From the NCBI GenBank assembly GCA_934654755.1, contig CAKUGQ010000002.1, positions 62,001-126,000 of the forward strand: a stretch of DNA of 64,000 bases, given 5' to 3'. Below, in pieces: positions 56,441 through 64,000 of the stretch. The notes under the pieces were generated by a model. That model was not told the DNA's origin, made no database searches, and was given only the letters and a program-made list of their open reading frames with translations. The DNA comes from an uncultured Oscillospiraceae bacterium (GTDB taxonomy: Bacteria; Bacillota; Clostridia; Oscillospirales; Oscillospiraceae). Within the stretch, counting starts at the first letter, position 1; each line of letters opens with the position of its first letter. The translations under genes were made by a program, and so were the position numbers.

Positions 56441-56639
56441 AATGAACCTCATGTGCATCTACCAAAGCGACAGCCGCAGCGGGCTGATTGCCGCCCTCAC
56501 CGAAATGCGCGGATACCTGGACGAGGACGAAGCCGAGCTGCGAGCGCTGACCGACAGCGCCCTGCAAAAGCTGGGCGAAATCACCGACGAGGACTTCGCG
56601 GAGCTGGAGTTGGTGCCGGACTTCGACACGGACGAATAA
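56418..56639 (+). CDS. Transposon-transfer assisting family protein (TTRAP-like)
   Basis: A 73-residue acidic, helical protein beginning MMIFTNDEMNLMCIYQSD with GLIAALTEMRGYLDEDEAELRA (read in part). The sequence resembles small 'transposon-transfer assisting' proteins found beside topB in ICEs. ATG at 56418 overlaps the corrected topB stop as ATGA; a frame open from 55983 is a topB shadow. A terminator follows. Confidence 0.75.
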
Positions 56640-56650
56640 GGCGGATGCGG

Positions 56651-56682
56651 CGGGAGCGGCCTTCGGGTCGCTCCCGTTTTGC
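56651..56682 (+). terminator. Terminator after the transfer-assisting gene
   Basis: Stem CGGGAGCG/CGCTCCCG around GCCTTCGGGT, then TTTT. It separates the conjugation genes from the AbiE unit. Confidence 0.8.
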
Positions 56683-56694
56683 TTCTTCGGCTCT

Positions 56695-56731
56695 ATTTCC
56701 CAAAATCGAAAAAATATTGATTTTGGGAAAT
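56695..56731. repeat. 13 bp perfect inverted repeat upstream of the AbiE unit
   Basis: ATTTCCCAAAATC (56695-56707) and GATTTTGGGAAAT (56719-56731) with an 11 bp A/T-rich spacer. It lies 180 bp before the AbiE promoter, right after the transfer-gene terminator, and could be a second terminator, a regulator site or the scar of the AbiE insertion. Confidence 0.75.
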
Positions 56732-56912
56732 AGATGGTGATGCTTCGCTTGTCTGCACTGCCGCATTGTTGGACAAAATGCGTGTATCCGCAAAAATGTT
56801 CAATAGATGCGGTTTGCCCTTCTCTTTACAAAAATGTCCGTTCGAGTGCGTAACATCCACGGAAAACGCACAGAATGAGCAGGAAAGAATCCGCACTATT
56901 TTTTGAAATCAC

Positions 56913-56960
56913 TTGATTTTCACCGGATAGTTGCGTATAATAAGACTGCGAGGTGAAAAT
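56913..56960 (+). promoter_or_regulatory. abiE promoter with operator-like inverted repeat
   Basis: TTGATT (56913-56918) and TATAAT (56936-56941) with 17 bp spacer. The arms ATTTTCACC (56916-56924) and GGTGAAAAT (56952-56960) flank the -10 box and end at the AbiEi start codon. In known AbiE systems the AbiEi protein represses its own promoter through inverted repeats, so this pair is a natural operator candidate. Confidence 0.75.
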
Positions 56961-57542
56961 ATGATAAAGACAACAGCAATGCTACTGGAGGAACTGCGGG
57001 AATACGGTTCTCCGAAGTCAAAGTTGGCGCGTATGGCGGAGCGGGGCGAATGCTTTCCCATTACAAGGGGACTGTATGAAACTGACCGGAACGTTCCTGC
57101 GTACCTGCTTGCGGGCAGTATTTACGGACCTTCATACATTTCCTTTGAATATGCCCTCAGTCGCTACGGGCTAATTCCCGAGGCGGTATATGCCGTTACC
57201 TGCGCCACCTTTGAAAAGAAAAAGAAAAAGAAGTATGAAACGCCCTTCGGAATCTTCACCTATCGGGATGTGCCGTCCGAGGCGTTCCCGCTGGGGCTTC
57301 GGCTCGTGCAGGAGGGCGATTATTTCTACCGGATCGCAGAGCCGGAAAAGGCACTGTGCGACCAGCTCTATACTATGCCGCCCGTGCCGAACACACAGGA
57401 GCTTTTCCGGCTGCTGACGGAGGATTTGCGGATTGAGGAATCGGAGATTGGGAAGCTGGACGGAAATAAGGTTTGCGAATACAGCGGAGCGTATCATACC
57501 ACGAACATCAAAAAGCTCTGCTCGCTTTTAAGGAGGCTTTGA
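56961..57542 (+). CDS. abiEi: AbiEi antitoxin/repressor
   Basis: A 193-residue member of the AbiEi family: an N-terminal winged-helix DNA-binding part (TTAMLLEELREYGSPKSKLARM, read in part, and RGECFPITRGLYE) followed by the antitoxin domain (GPSYISFEYALSRYGLIPEAV and AEPEKALCDQLYTMP, read in parts). In AbiE type IV toxin-antitoxin systems it neutralises the nucleotidyltransferase toxin without direct binding and represses the operon. ATG 56961 with GAGGTG upstream. The toxin gene follows after 1 bp. The unit has its own promoter and appears inserted between two conjugation genes. Confidence 0.88.
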   Translation: MIKTTAMLLEELREYGSPKSKLARMAERGECFPITRGLYETDRNVPAYLLAGSIYGPSYISFEYALSRYGLIPEAVYAVTCATFEKKKKKKYETPFGIFTYRDVPSEAFPLGLRLVQEGDYFYRIAEPEKALCDQLYTMPPVPNTQELFRLLTEDLRIEESEIGKLDGNKVCEYSGAYHTTNIKKLCSLLRRL

Positions 57543-57543
57543 T

Positions 57544-58410
57544 ATGAACAGCGCCATTGAACAGATGCTGAAAAGCTACCATGTAGAGAATATCTACGAC
57601 AGAAAGAACGCTATGAAGGAGATCATGCAGGAAATTGTGCTCTGCGGCTTGTCCCGTGCGGGCTTCTTCAAAAAAGCGGCGTTCTACGGCGGAACCGCCC
57701 TGCGAATCTTCTACGGTCTCGACCGCTTTTCCGAGGATCTGGATTTTTCGCTGGAAGCGGAGGATTTGGACTTTGACCTGACCGCCTACTTTCCCGTGCT
57801 GGAGAAGGAAGTGAAAGCCTTTGGGCTGAACGTGGAGATTCAGGAAAAGGAAAAGACAAAAGAAAGCACCATCCGCTCCGCCTTTCTGAAGGGGAACACG
57901 AAGGAACATCTCCTGCTGTTCTACGCGGATGAAAAGGTGGCGGGAAGCGTGGCGAAGAATGAAGCGGTCAAGATTAAGTTCGAGGTGGACGTTAACCCGC
58001 CCGCCTTCGCCGCATTCGAGCACAAATACCGGCTGCTGCCCGTGCCGTATGAGGTGCGGCTGTACGATATGCCCTCCCTGTTCGCAGGAAAAATCCATGC
58101 GGTCATCTGCCGTGCGTGGCAAAGCCGCATCAAGGGCAGGGATCTTTACGACTATGTATTCTATCTTTCAAGGGGTGCGGCCGTCAATCAAAAACACCTT
58201 CAGGCACGATTGATTGATTCCGGATATATTTCTGCCGATGCGGACTGTTCCTTGCCGAAAATCAAAGCGATGCTGGCGGAACGCTTCGACAGCATCGATT
58301 ACGCACAGGCAAGGCAGGATGTGGAGCCGTTCATTCACGATTCCTCCGTGCTGAATATCTGGAGCGCAGACTTTTTCAAACAAATCACGGAGGGACTGAC
58401 TGCGGTATAG
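57544..58410 (+). CDS. abiEii: AbiEii nucleotidyltransferase toxin
   Basis: A 288-residue MNT-type nucleotidyltransferase. The active site is FYGGTALRIFYGLDRFSEDLDFSL (read in parts), with GGT at residues 49-51 and the paired acidic RFSEDLDF near 59-66. AbiEii-type enzymes add nucleotides (GTP-dependent or CTP to tRNA) and stop growth, aborting phage infection. It is translationally coupled to AbiEi (AAGGAGGC, ATG 1 bp after the stop). The Lys/Glu content and lower GC differ somewhat from the flanking ICE genes. Confidence 0.9.
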   Translation: MNSAIEQMLKSYHVENIYDRKNAMKEIMQEIVLCGLSRAGFFKKAAFYGGTALRIFYGLDRFSEDLDFSLEAEDLDFDLTAYFPVLEKEVKAFGLNVEIQEKEKTKESTIRSAFLKGNTKEHLLLFYADEKVAGSVAKNEAVKIKFEVDVNPPAFAAFEHKYRLLPVPYEVRLYDMPSLFAGKIHAVICRAWQSRIKGRDLYDYVFYLSRGAAVNQKHLQARLIDSGYISADADCSLPKIKAMLAERFDSIDYAQARQDVEPFIHDSSVLNIWSADFFKQITEGLTAV

Positions 58411-58442
58411 TCCCCGACTGAAAACCGAATACCGCCCTTACA

Positions 58443-58470
58443 TAGAGCGTCCGTTCCGGGCGCTCTAAAT
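58443..58470 (+). terminator. Weak hairpin after abiEii
   Basis: TAGAGCG (58443-58449) and CGCTCTA (58461-58467) with a short GTCC-rich loop, followed by AATTT. It may end the AbiE transcript before the large-protein gene, whose AAGGAGGAG site begins at 58480. Confidence 0.5.
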
Positions 58471-58493
58471 TTATGCCATGAAGGAGGAGCAAT

Positions 58494-61400
58494 ATGCCGA
58501 GCAAGCTACAAACGTATATGCAGATGGCGGACGAGGCGCAGCGGCAGATCACCGGCAGCTACCGGGGCTGGACGGGCTTTCTCACCACCGCCGCAAGGCT
58601 GTACAAATACCCCTACGCCGAGCAGGTCATGATCCACGCCCAGCGTCCGGACGCCACCGCCTGCGCGGAGTACGACTTCTGGAACGAAAAGATGGGCCGG
58701 TATGTCCGCAGGGGCTCCAAGGGCATCGCCCTCATCGACAGCAGCGGCGAAAGGCCGAGGCTTCGGTATGTGTTCGACGTGTCGGATACGGGCGGCAGAG
58801 AATTTCCAAAGAGCCGCTATCTGTGGGAATACCGGGAGGAACACGCGGACGCGGTAAGCGCCATGCTGGAAAGCCGCTACGGTGTGGACGGAAAAGGAGG
58901 GCTTCCCGACCAGCTTGAGCGCATCGCGTCTCAGCTTGCGGAGGAATACTGGCGGGACTATAAGCGGGATATCCTCGCCATCGTTGACGATTCCTTTCTT
59001 TACGGGTATGATGAGTTCAACGTAGGAGCGGCCTTCCAAAGCGCCGCCGCCGTCAGCATCGCCTACTCGCTCATGTCCCGCTGCGGGCTTGAAGCGGACG
59101 ACCGCTTCGAGCATGAGGACTTCCTGAGCATCTTCGATTTCAACACCCCGGAAGCCGCCGCCGAGCTGGGCACGGCGGTGAGCAGGATCAACGGAGAGGT
59201 GCTGCGGCAGATCGAAGTCACCATCAAGAATTACGAGCGCGAGAAACTCGCGGAAAGGAGCCATAGCCATGACAGAGCTGACCTACACCAAGAACGGGGA
59301 CTACCTGATTCCCGACCTGACGCTGAGCGAAACGCCGGAGGACGCGAGACCCCTGGGCAAGTACGGGAGACTGCGCAGGAGCTACCTTCAGGAGCACAGA
59401 CCGGGGCTGTACAGCCGTCTGGTGCTGTCGGAGAAGCTGTTCCCGCACCTGCGGGAGATCGACGAGACGGCGAACCGGAGGCTGGAGCAGATGATGCCGG
59501 AGCTGATGAAGTCGGCGGGCGTGACGGAGGAGCTGAAAGCCCGCGACCAGATGAAATGGGTGGGGCTGATGAACAGCCTGAAAGCGCAGGCGGAGGAGAT
59601 CATCCTCAGCGAGCTGGTGTACAACTGACCAATGACGCGCCGGAAGCGGAACCGGCGCAGCCTCCGATACCGCAGGCATACCAACTGAGCCTGTTCCCCA
59701 CGGAGGATGAGCAAATCGCATATATCGCAGAAGCGGAGAGCTACACGCCCTCCGCTTTTTCCATGTCCATCCCGCAGGCGGATATCGACCACATTCTGCG
59801 CATGGAGGGCAACGCCGACTATGCCCGCATGAAGATCGCCACGGAGTTCTCCAAGGGCAAGAGCGTGGAAGAAATCGCGGCGTTTCTTCAAAGCAGCTTC
59901 CACGGCGGCAACGGCGTCGTCACCGAAAACGGCAGATATTCCGCGTGGTACGCCGAGGACGGCATCCACATCGCCAATGGGGACGCGGCAAGATATCTGA
60001 CCTCCGCAAAGGTCGTAAGCTGGCAGGAAGCAGCGGTGCGCATTTCCGAGCTTTTGGAGAAGGGCGAATACACAACCAACGTGGAGCTTGCGGAAGCGCC
60101 GGGGCACGAGCGCACGGAGCTGGCGCAGTCTATCTGGTATCTACGGCAGGATTTAAGTGAAAAGGCACGGGCGCAGGGCTATCTCTCCTGCCTGTCGGAT
60201 ATGCGGGGCGGCGGTTTTCCGGAGGAAACGGCGCGGCTTGCCGAGCGGCTGAGAGACCCTGCGTTCCGCGAAGTCCTCATGGACGATTTTGCACAGCTCC
60301 GATCCGACTGCCGGGAGGACAGGAGCCTGCTGCGCTTCCATTACCATAAGCCGGACAATATCGAGCAGGGTTTACGGGAGCTGTCCCTGCCCCGCAGGGA
60401 ATACCGCACCGAAATGGCGGAGATCCCCGCCGTGCAGCGGTTCATTACGGAGGACGAGATCGCCGCGACCCTGACCCGCGGCAGCAATATTGAAGGGAGC
60501 AAGGGGCGCATCTACGCCTATTTCAAAGAGAAACACAGCCCCAAAGAGCAGGCAGATTTCCTGAAAGATGAATACGGCATTGGGGGACGCTCCCACGCGG
60601 TATCCGGCGCGTCCCACAGCGGCGAAGACCACAGCGGCAAGGGCGTCAGCCTGAAAAAACAGGACTGCCCGGAAATTCAACTGAACTGGGCGAACGTCGC
60701 CAAGCGTATTTCTGAGCTGATCCGCAAAGACCGTTTCCTGACCCCGGAGGAAAAGGCGCAGTACGAGCAGCTTCAGCGGCAGACCGCAGCGCGAAGCGCA
60801 GCATGGAATGACTACAATGCCGTAAAGGAAGCCTACCCGGACGACCTCGTGCTGTTTCAGGTGGGCGATTTCTTTGAGATGTATGGCGAGGACGCAAAAC
60901 AGGCAGCGAAGCTGCTGGATGTGAACCTGACCACCCGCAATATTCCCGGCGCTGGCCGTGTGGAGATGTGCGGCGTACCGTCGCACAATTTAGAGATGTA
61001 TGTAGAGAAATTGCGCGATAAGTATGATGTAACGATTGCCGAAGCGCCGGACTTTAGAGGTGAGCGCCACATTTACACGCTGCGCTCTATCGACCATGAA
61101 GCAGAAGCCGCCATCAATGCTTATGAAGCGGAGTTCGGCGCGGATGGGACAAGGGTATTCCGCGATCCTGCCGCCGATGCGCCGCAATCCACGGTGCAGG
61201 AGCTGTTCGAACAATATAAGCTGACCGTGGGCAATTCTTTGTCCGAAGATGAAGCTTTCCTCAATGCCTGCCGCAATTCCGACCGTCAAAACGCCTATCT
61301 GGAGGGCGCGGCGGCAATCCGGCGCATCGTCATGGCGTCTGAGGATTTACAGCTCACGCGCCTCTATTTCGATATGCCCTCCTTCCATAACCGGCTCCAT

Positions 61401-63236
61401 CAGGAGCTTTTGGACGAGCTGTATCCCACGCTGGCGACCACGATAACGCCCTCTCCCTACAAGGTGACGCAGGAGGACATCGACGCTGCCTTGCAGCAGT
61501 GGAACGGCAGGATTGAAAGCAAGCACGCAGTTGTCCGCTATATGAAGGCTCACGCCCGCGACCGGGACACCGCCGCATGGCTGGCGCGGGAGTATGGCTT
61601 GAAGGATACCTCTAAACCGCTGCAAATCTCCGTGGGCAATTCCGAGCCGGTCACGCTGTCATGGGCAAAGGTGCAGCGGCGTATCGCCCAACTCATTCAA
61701 TCCGATAACTTCTACACCGAGCAGGAACAGGACAACTTTGACAATATTGACCCCATCGCCATCCGGGAAGCGCTTGCTGAACGCGGTATTGTAAATGGGC
61801 AGGTTGTGGATGCGGAAGCTAATCGCAACAGCCCCTTCGTCCGGCAGGTCATGGCGGATGTGGAGCGGATCGCGGCGCAGGAAAGAAAGGCACAGCAGGA
61901 AGAACCTGCCTTCGCCCCCGCAGACCGCTTCCATGTGGTGAGCCTTGACCGGGGCTTCCGTACCCTGTACGCCGTGTGGGACGACGAGATCCACGGCTAC
62001 TATGTGGACGCAGACGGCGTGACCGAGGAATTTACAAGCGAATGGCAGGCGGAGGCGTACCGGCTGGAGCTGCAAGGACAGGCGGAGCAGGCGCTCACGG
62101 AGCGTGCAAAGGGACTTATCTCCGACTTTTGCCGGAGCGAATACGGCTCAGAGGCGGATTTCAGCGACCCGGCGAAGATCGGCGTCGCCTACACCACCGT
62201 CACCGATGACGAGATACCCATTCAGGTGAACATTGACCTTGTGAATTATCGGCTGGAGCGCTATCTGGATGATGAGCATCTGGAAACCCGGCAGTACGGC
62301 TCTTTGCAAGAGATTATTACCAACGAGCTGGAAAATCTCGATTTCAGCGACCTCATTCATGTTTCGGATGAGGACGTGGAGCAATACCGTTGGCACGTGC
62401 CGGAGGAAGCAGTTGCGGAAGCTCCCGGAACGGCTCCTGCCCCGCAGAGAGAACCGTTCCCGTATTCCGTAGGCGATACGGTGTATCTGGAAAACGGCAA
62501 GCCCTATATCATCGAGAGCGTCGGCGTCTTTGATATTACCCTCAGCGACCCGACGCTTTTCTATCCCATCTCCCGTGCGGAGAGCAGGGAGAGCTTCGCG
62601 CGGCTCATGGAGCGGTATCCGCAGCCGGAACAGGCTCCCGCAGAGAATACGTCTGTCCCCGAAAAAGAACCAAAACCCGCTTACACCGAGGAAACCGTGG
62701 CGGTATATCCCGGTGACAAAAACAACCTCCCCTATGATGTAGAGATTCGCACCCTGCGCTTTGACGAGCCGGAGCATGACCCGCCCGTCATGAGTGAAGA
62801 AGAACGATTGGCTCTGGAGCATGAGGGGCGGGCGGCACTTTCGGAAATGGGTGAGTTTGTACCCGACCCCGATGATGCAATTTTGCAGGCCGAGATAGAC
62901 GAGCCTTTCGCGCCGCTGCCGCCTGCGGAGAATTTCCGCATTTTGGACGATGATCTCGGCAAAGGCGGCGCAAAGGAGAAGTTCTGGCGCAACATCAAGG
63001 CAATCGCCACGCTGAAGCAGATTGAAAGCGAAAACAGAAATGCCACCCCGGAGGAACAGCATATGTTAAACGAGCGGATCAGTATGCAAAAGGTGTGGAC
63101 GCCGCTGAAGAAGTGCTTCCGGGCATCAAGAATGACCTGTTGCTCGGAAAGTTTAAGCCCAGAGAAACCGATGTGGCGGCTGTCGCCCGTGCCTCTCCCG
63201 AGGAGCGCCGGGAAAAAGCGGAACAGCTCAGGGTGA
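58494..63236 (+). CDS. Very large multidomain ICE protein, C-terminus frameshifted and shortened
   Basis: A 1580-residue protein of the large polyvalent type found next to tnpV in clostridial ICEs. The first 260 residues are helical (AEQVMIHAQRPDATACAEYD). Residues about 260-385 are a disordered Gly/Arg/Asp/Glu/Pro stretch that is the out-of-frame reading of tnpV. Three copies of a module ending in a Trp-x-x-Val/Ala-x-x-Arg-Ile helix follow (near 515, 745 and 1065). A MutS domain I-like part (YPDDLVLFQVGDFFEMYGED) lies near residue 785. YodL/LPD-type segments fill 1150-1430. At about residue 1530 (ATPEEQHMLNERISMQ) a base seems missing; the true frame continues at 63095-63547. No methylase or helicase motif is visible. 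Confidence 0.82.
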   Translation: MPSKLQTYMQMADEAQRQITGSYRGWTGFLTTAARLYKYPYAEQVMIHAQRPDATACAEYDFWNEKMGRYVRRGSKGIALIDSSGERPRLRYVFDVSDTGGREFPKSRYLWEYREEHADAVSAMLESRYGVDGKGGLPDQLERIASQLAEEYWRDYKRDILAIVDDSFLYGYDEFNVGAAFQSAAAVSIAYSLMSRCGLEADDRFEHEDFLSIFDFNTPEAAAELGTAVSRINGEVLRQIEVTIKNYEREKLAERSHSHDRADLHQERGLPDSRPDAERNAGGRETPGQVRETAQELPSGAQTGAVQPSGAVGEAVPAPAGDRRDGEPEAGADDAGADEVGGRDGGAESPRPDEMGGADEQPESAGGGDHPQRAGVQLTNDAPEAEPAQPPIPQAYQLSLFPTEDEQIAYIAEAESYTPSAFSMSIPQADIDHILRMEGNADYARMKIATEFSKGKSVEEIAAFLQSSFHGGNGVVTENGRYSAWYAEDGIHIANGDAARYLTSAKVVSWQEAAVRISELLEKGEYTTNVELAEAPGHERTELAQSIWYLRQDLSEKARAQGYLSCLSDMRGGGFPEETARLAERLRDPAFREVLMDDFAQLRSDCREDRSLLRFHYHKPDNIEQGLRELSLPRREYRTEMAEIPAVQRFITEDEIAATLTRGSNIEGSKGRIYAYFKEKHSPKEQADFLKDEYGIGGRSHAVSGASHSGEDHSGKGVSLKKQDCPEIQLNWANVAKRISELIRKDRFLTPEEKAQYEQLQRQTAARSAAWNDYNAVKEAYPDDLVLFQVGDFFEMYGEDAKQAAKLLDVNLTTRNIPGAGRVEMCGVPSHNLEMYVEKLRDKYDVTIAEAPDFRGERHIYTLRSIDHEAEAAINAYEAEFGADGTRVFRDPAADAPQSTVQELFEQYKLTVGNSLSEDEAFLNACRNSDRQNAYLEGAAAIRRIVMASEDLQLTRLYFDMPSFHNRLHQELLDELYPTLATTITPSPYKVTQEDIDAALQQWNGRIESKHAVVRYMKAHARDRDTAAWLAREYGLKDTSKPLQISVGNSEPVTLSWAKVQRRIAQLIQSDNFYTEQEQDNFDNIDPIAIREALAERGIVNGQVVDAEANRNSPFVRQVMADVERIAAQERKAQQEEPAFAPADRFHVVSLDRGFRTLYAVWDDEIHGYYVDADGVTEEFTSEWQAEAYRLELQGQAEQALTERAKGLISDFCRSEYGSEADFSDPAKIGVAYTTVTDDEIPIQVNIDLVNYRLERYLDDEHLETRQYGSLQEIITNELENLDFSDLIHVSDEDVEQYRWHVPEEAVAEAPGTAPAPQREPFPYSVGDTVYLENGKPYIIESVGVFDITLSDPTLFYPISRAESRESFARLMERYPQPEQAPAENTSVPEKEPKPAYTEETVAVYPGDKNNLPYDVEIRTLRFDEPEHDPPVMSEEERLALEHEGRAALSEMGEFVPDPDDAILQAEIDEPFAPLPPAENFRILDDDLGKGGAKEKFWRNIKAIATLKQIESENRNATPEEQHMLNERISMQKVWTPLKKCFRASRMTCCSESLSPEKPMWRLSPVPLPRSAGKKRNSSG
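59269..59628 (+). CDS. tnpV: TnpV-like protein nested out of frame within the large ICE gene
   Basis: A 119-residue protein in frame +1 relative to the host gene, beginning MTELTYTKNGDYLIPDLTL with AAAGGAGCC just upstream. It resembles TnpV, a conserved protein of clostridial mobile elements: YGRLRRSYLQEHRPGLYSRL, DETANRRLEQMMPELMKSAG and DQMKWVGLMNSLKAQAEEII (each part read separately). Its sequence is typical of a folded protein, whereas the host reading frame over the same DNA is a low-complexity linker. TGA at 59626. Both frames stay open for 360 bp. Confidence 0.8.
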   Translation: MTELTYTKNGDYLIPDLTLSETPEDARPLGKYGRLRRSYLQEHRPGLYSRLVLSEKLFPHLREIDETANRRLEQMMPELMKSAGVTEELKARDQMKWVGLMNSLKAQAEEIILSELVYN

Positions 63237-63547
63237 TCCCGGAAAAGAAGCCCAAAGCAGATAAGGAATCTGCCCGGAGCGGCACAAAGCGCCAGCAAGA
63301 GGTTTATGCGACTATCGACAAAAGCTACGAGGATATGAAGGACTCCAAGCGCGTCACGGAGGATTCGGCACTGGTAAGCCTGCGCTATACGGCGCGGAAC
63401 ATGGTCGAGACATGCGACGTGCTTTTTACGAACTTCCCCGGTCTATTGGAAAAGCCGGACTACAAAGATCAGGTCATTGAAATCATGCAGGAGCCAAAAC
63501 AATACATTCTCAAATTGGAAGGAGAAACAGACAATGGACAGCATTAA
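63095..63547 (+). pseudogene. Out-of-frame C-terminal continuation of the large ICE protein
   Basis: From about 63092 the -1 frame gives 150 residues of good protein sequence (VDAAEEVLPGIKNDLLLGKF, then SYEDMKDSKRVTEDSALVS and LLEKPDYKDQVIEIMQEP), while the host frame turns into an odd Ser/Pro/Arg tail. Adding one base at the AAGGTGTGGAC site (63089-63099) joins the two as QK-x-VDAAEEV. It ends overlapping the next gene by 14 bp. This is best read as the real C-terminus of the large protein. Confidence 0.72.
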
Positions 63548-64000
63548 GACACTCTACAAGCTGATGGAGGTCAGCAGCCGGGATTTGGAGATTCCCGATG
63601 CGTACCAGCGCAAGCTGAACGCCGAGCGTGTGGCAAAGATCGTGGCCGGGTTCAATGAGCGTATCGCCAACGAACCGAAGGTTAGCTTTCGTGACGGTCA
63701 CTATTATGTGTTTGACGGGCAACATACTATTGTGGCGCGCAAGCACATGAACGGCAATGCCGACCTGCCGATCCTCTGTAAGGTGTACTACGGTATGACA
63801 GAGGCTGAGGAAGCCCTGCTGTTTGCCATGCAGACCGGCTACTCCGCAGCCCTGACGCCCAGCGCCAGGCTCCGCGCCAATCTTCGCGGAGAGGATAAGG
63901 CATCGGGCGAGTTCTACGAGGCCACAGAGGAAGCGGGGCTGCATGTGGGCTTTGAGCGAGGCGGCGGCACGGGTCGCATCCTCTGCATCAACACCGCTTT
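63534..64000 (+). CDS. DUF6551-like (ParB-type) protein, 3' end outside window
   Basis: At least 155 residues beginning MDSIKTLYKLMEVSSRDLEIP, with a ParB/Srx-like strand-turn FRDGHYYVFDGQHTIVARK (near residue 45-63) and LPILCKVYYGMTEAEEALLF. This matches the DUF6551 group of ParB-fold proteins seen in ICEs. GGAGAAACAGACA upstream; it overlaps the preceding frame by 14 bp and continues past the window edge. Confidence 0.78.
   Translation, partial: MDSIKTLYKLMEVSSRDLEIPDAYQRKLNAERVAKIVAGFNERIANEPKVSFRDGHYYVFDGQHTIVARKHMNGNADLPILCKVYYGMTEAEEALLFAMQTGYSAALTPSARLRANLRGEDKASGEFYEATEEAGLHVGFERGGGTGRILCINTA

Overview
The window looks like a high-GC Clostridia chromosome, most plausibly Oscillospirales (Bacillota). 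The grounds are a CIRCE-controlled groES-groEL operon, a T-box leader before thrS, a group II ECF vitamin transporter, diaminopimelate-type cell-wall and lysine genes, ferredoxin-linked 2-oxoacid oxidoreductases, and an integrative conjugative element (ICE) of the type common in gut Clostridia. Nothing in the sequence fixes genus or species. No rRNA, tRNA or CRISPR array was seen.

Layout. 1-3434: end of a dUTPase gene, a YgiQ radical SAM gene, a DUF3786 gene and a gene interrupted by an in-frame TGA. 3651-13415 (minus): a cobalamin operon read from a promoter and cobalamin riboswitch near 13.2-13.4 kb. It encodes a surface protein with a transcobalamin-like DUF4430 domain, an ECF transporter (two T subunits, one S, one fused double ATPase), a TIM-barrel isomerase, CobT, CobU, CobS, a short second CobU-like protein and a CobC-like phosphatase. 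13477-15522: groES-groEL. 15610-19291 (minus): two half ABC exporters. 19933-26453: ptb, buk, a P-loop ATPase, vorDBAC and ilvE, together a route from branched-chain amino acids to branched-chain fatty acids and ATP. 27040-28539: NhaC-type antiporter. 28603-30983 (minus): metG and a VanZ-like gene. 31208-34735: a 1175-residue fused ABC transporter. 35016-38359: dapF divergent from lysC-asd. 38593-46904 (minus): ddl, murF, hydrolase, YdcF, M42 peptidase, ATP-grasp and thrS with its T-box. 47303-48148: rsmA.

From about 48.69 kb to the window end lies part of an ICE: a 5'-truncated VirB4 ATPase, a BRO/KilAC protein, a C40 peptidase, DUF4315 and DUF4366 proteins, topoisomerase III (frameshifted near its end), a transfer-assisting small protein, an AbiEi-AbiEii pair with its own promoter and operator-like repeat, and a very large multidomain protein gene. 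A tnpV-like gene sits out of frame inside that large gene. The large protein stops where such proteins usually enter a methylase/helicase module, and a further single-base frameshift lies near its end. A DUF6551-like gene runs off the window.

Chromosomal intergenic spaces from 3.4 to 38.5 kb carry a family of 86-93 bp imperfect palindromes (ends GTCATTGCGAG and CTCGCAATGAC). None was seen in the ICE half. The most rewarding items are the riboswitch-led cobalamin capture-import-assembly operon, the branched-chain fermentation operon with an unexplained ATPase, the nested tnpV frame, and the rearranged ICE with its AbiE cargo.
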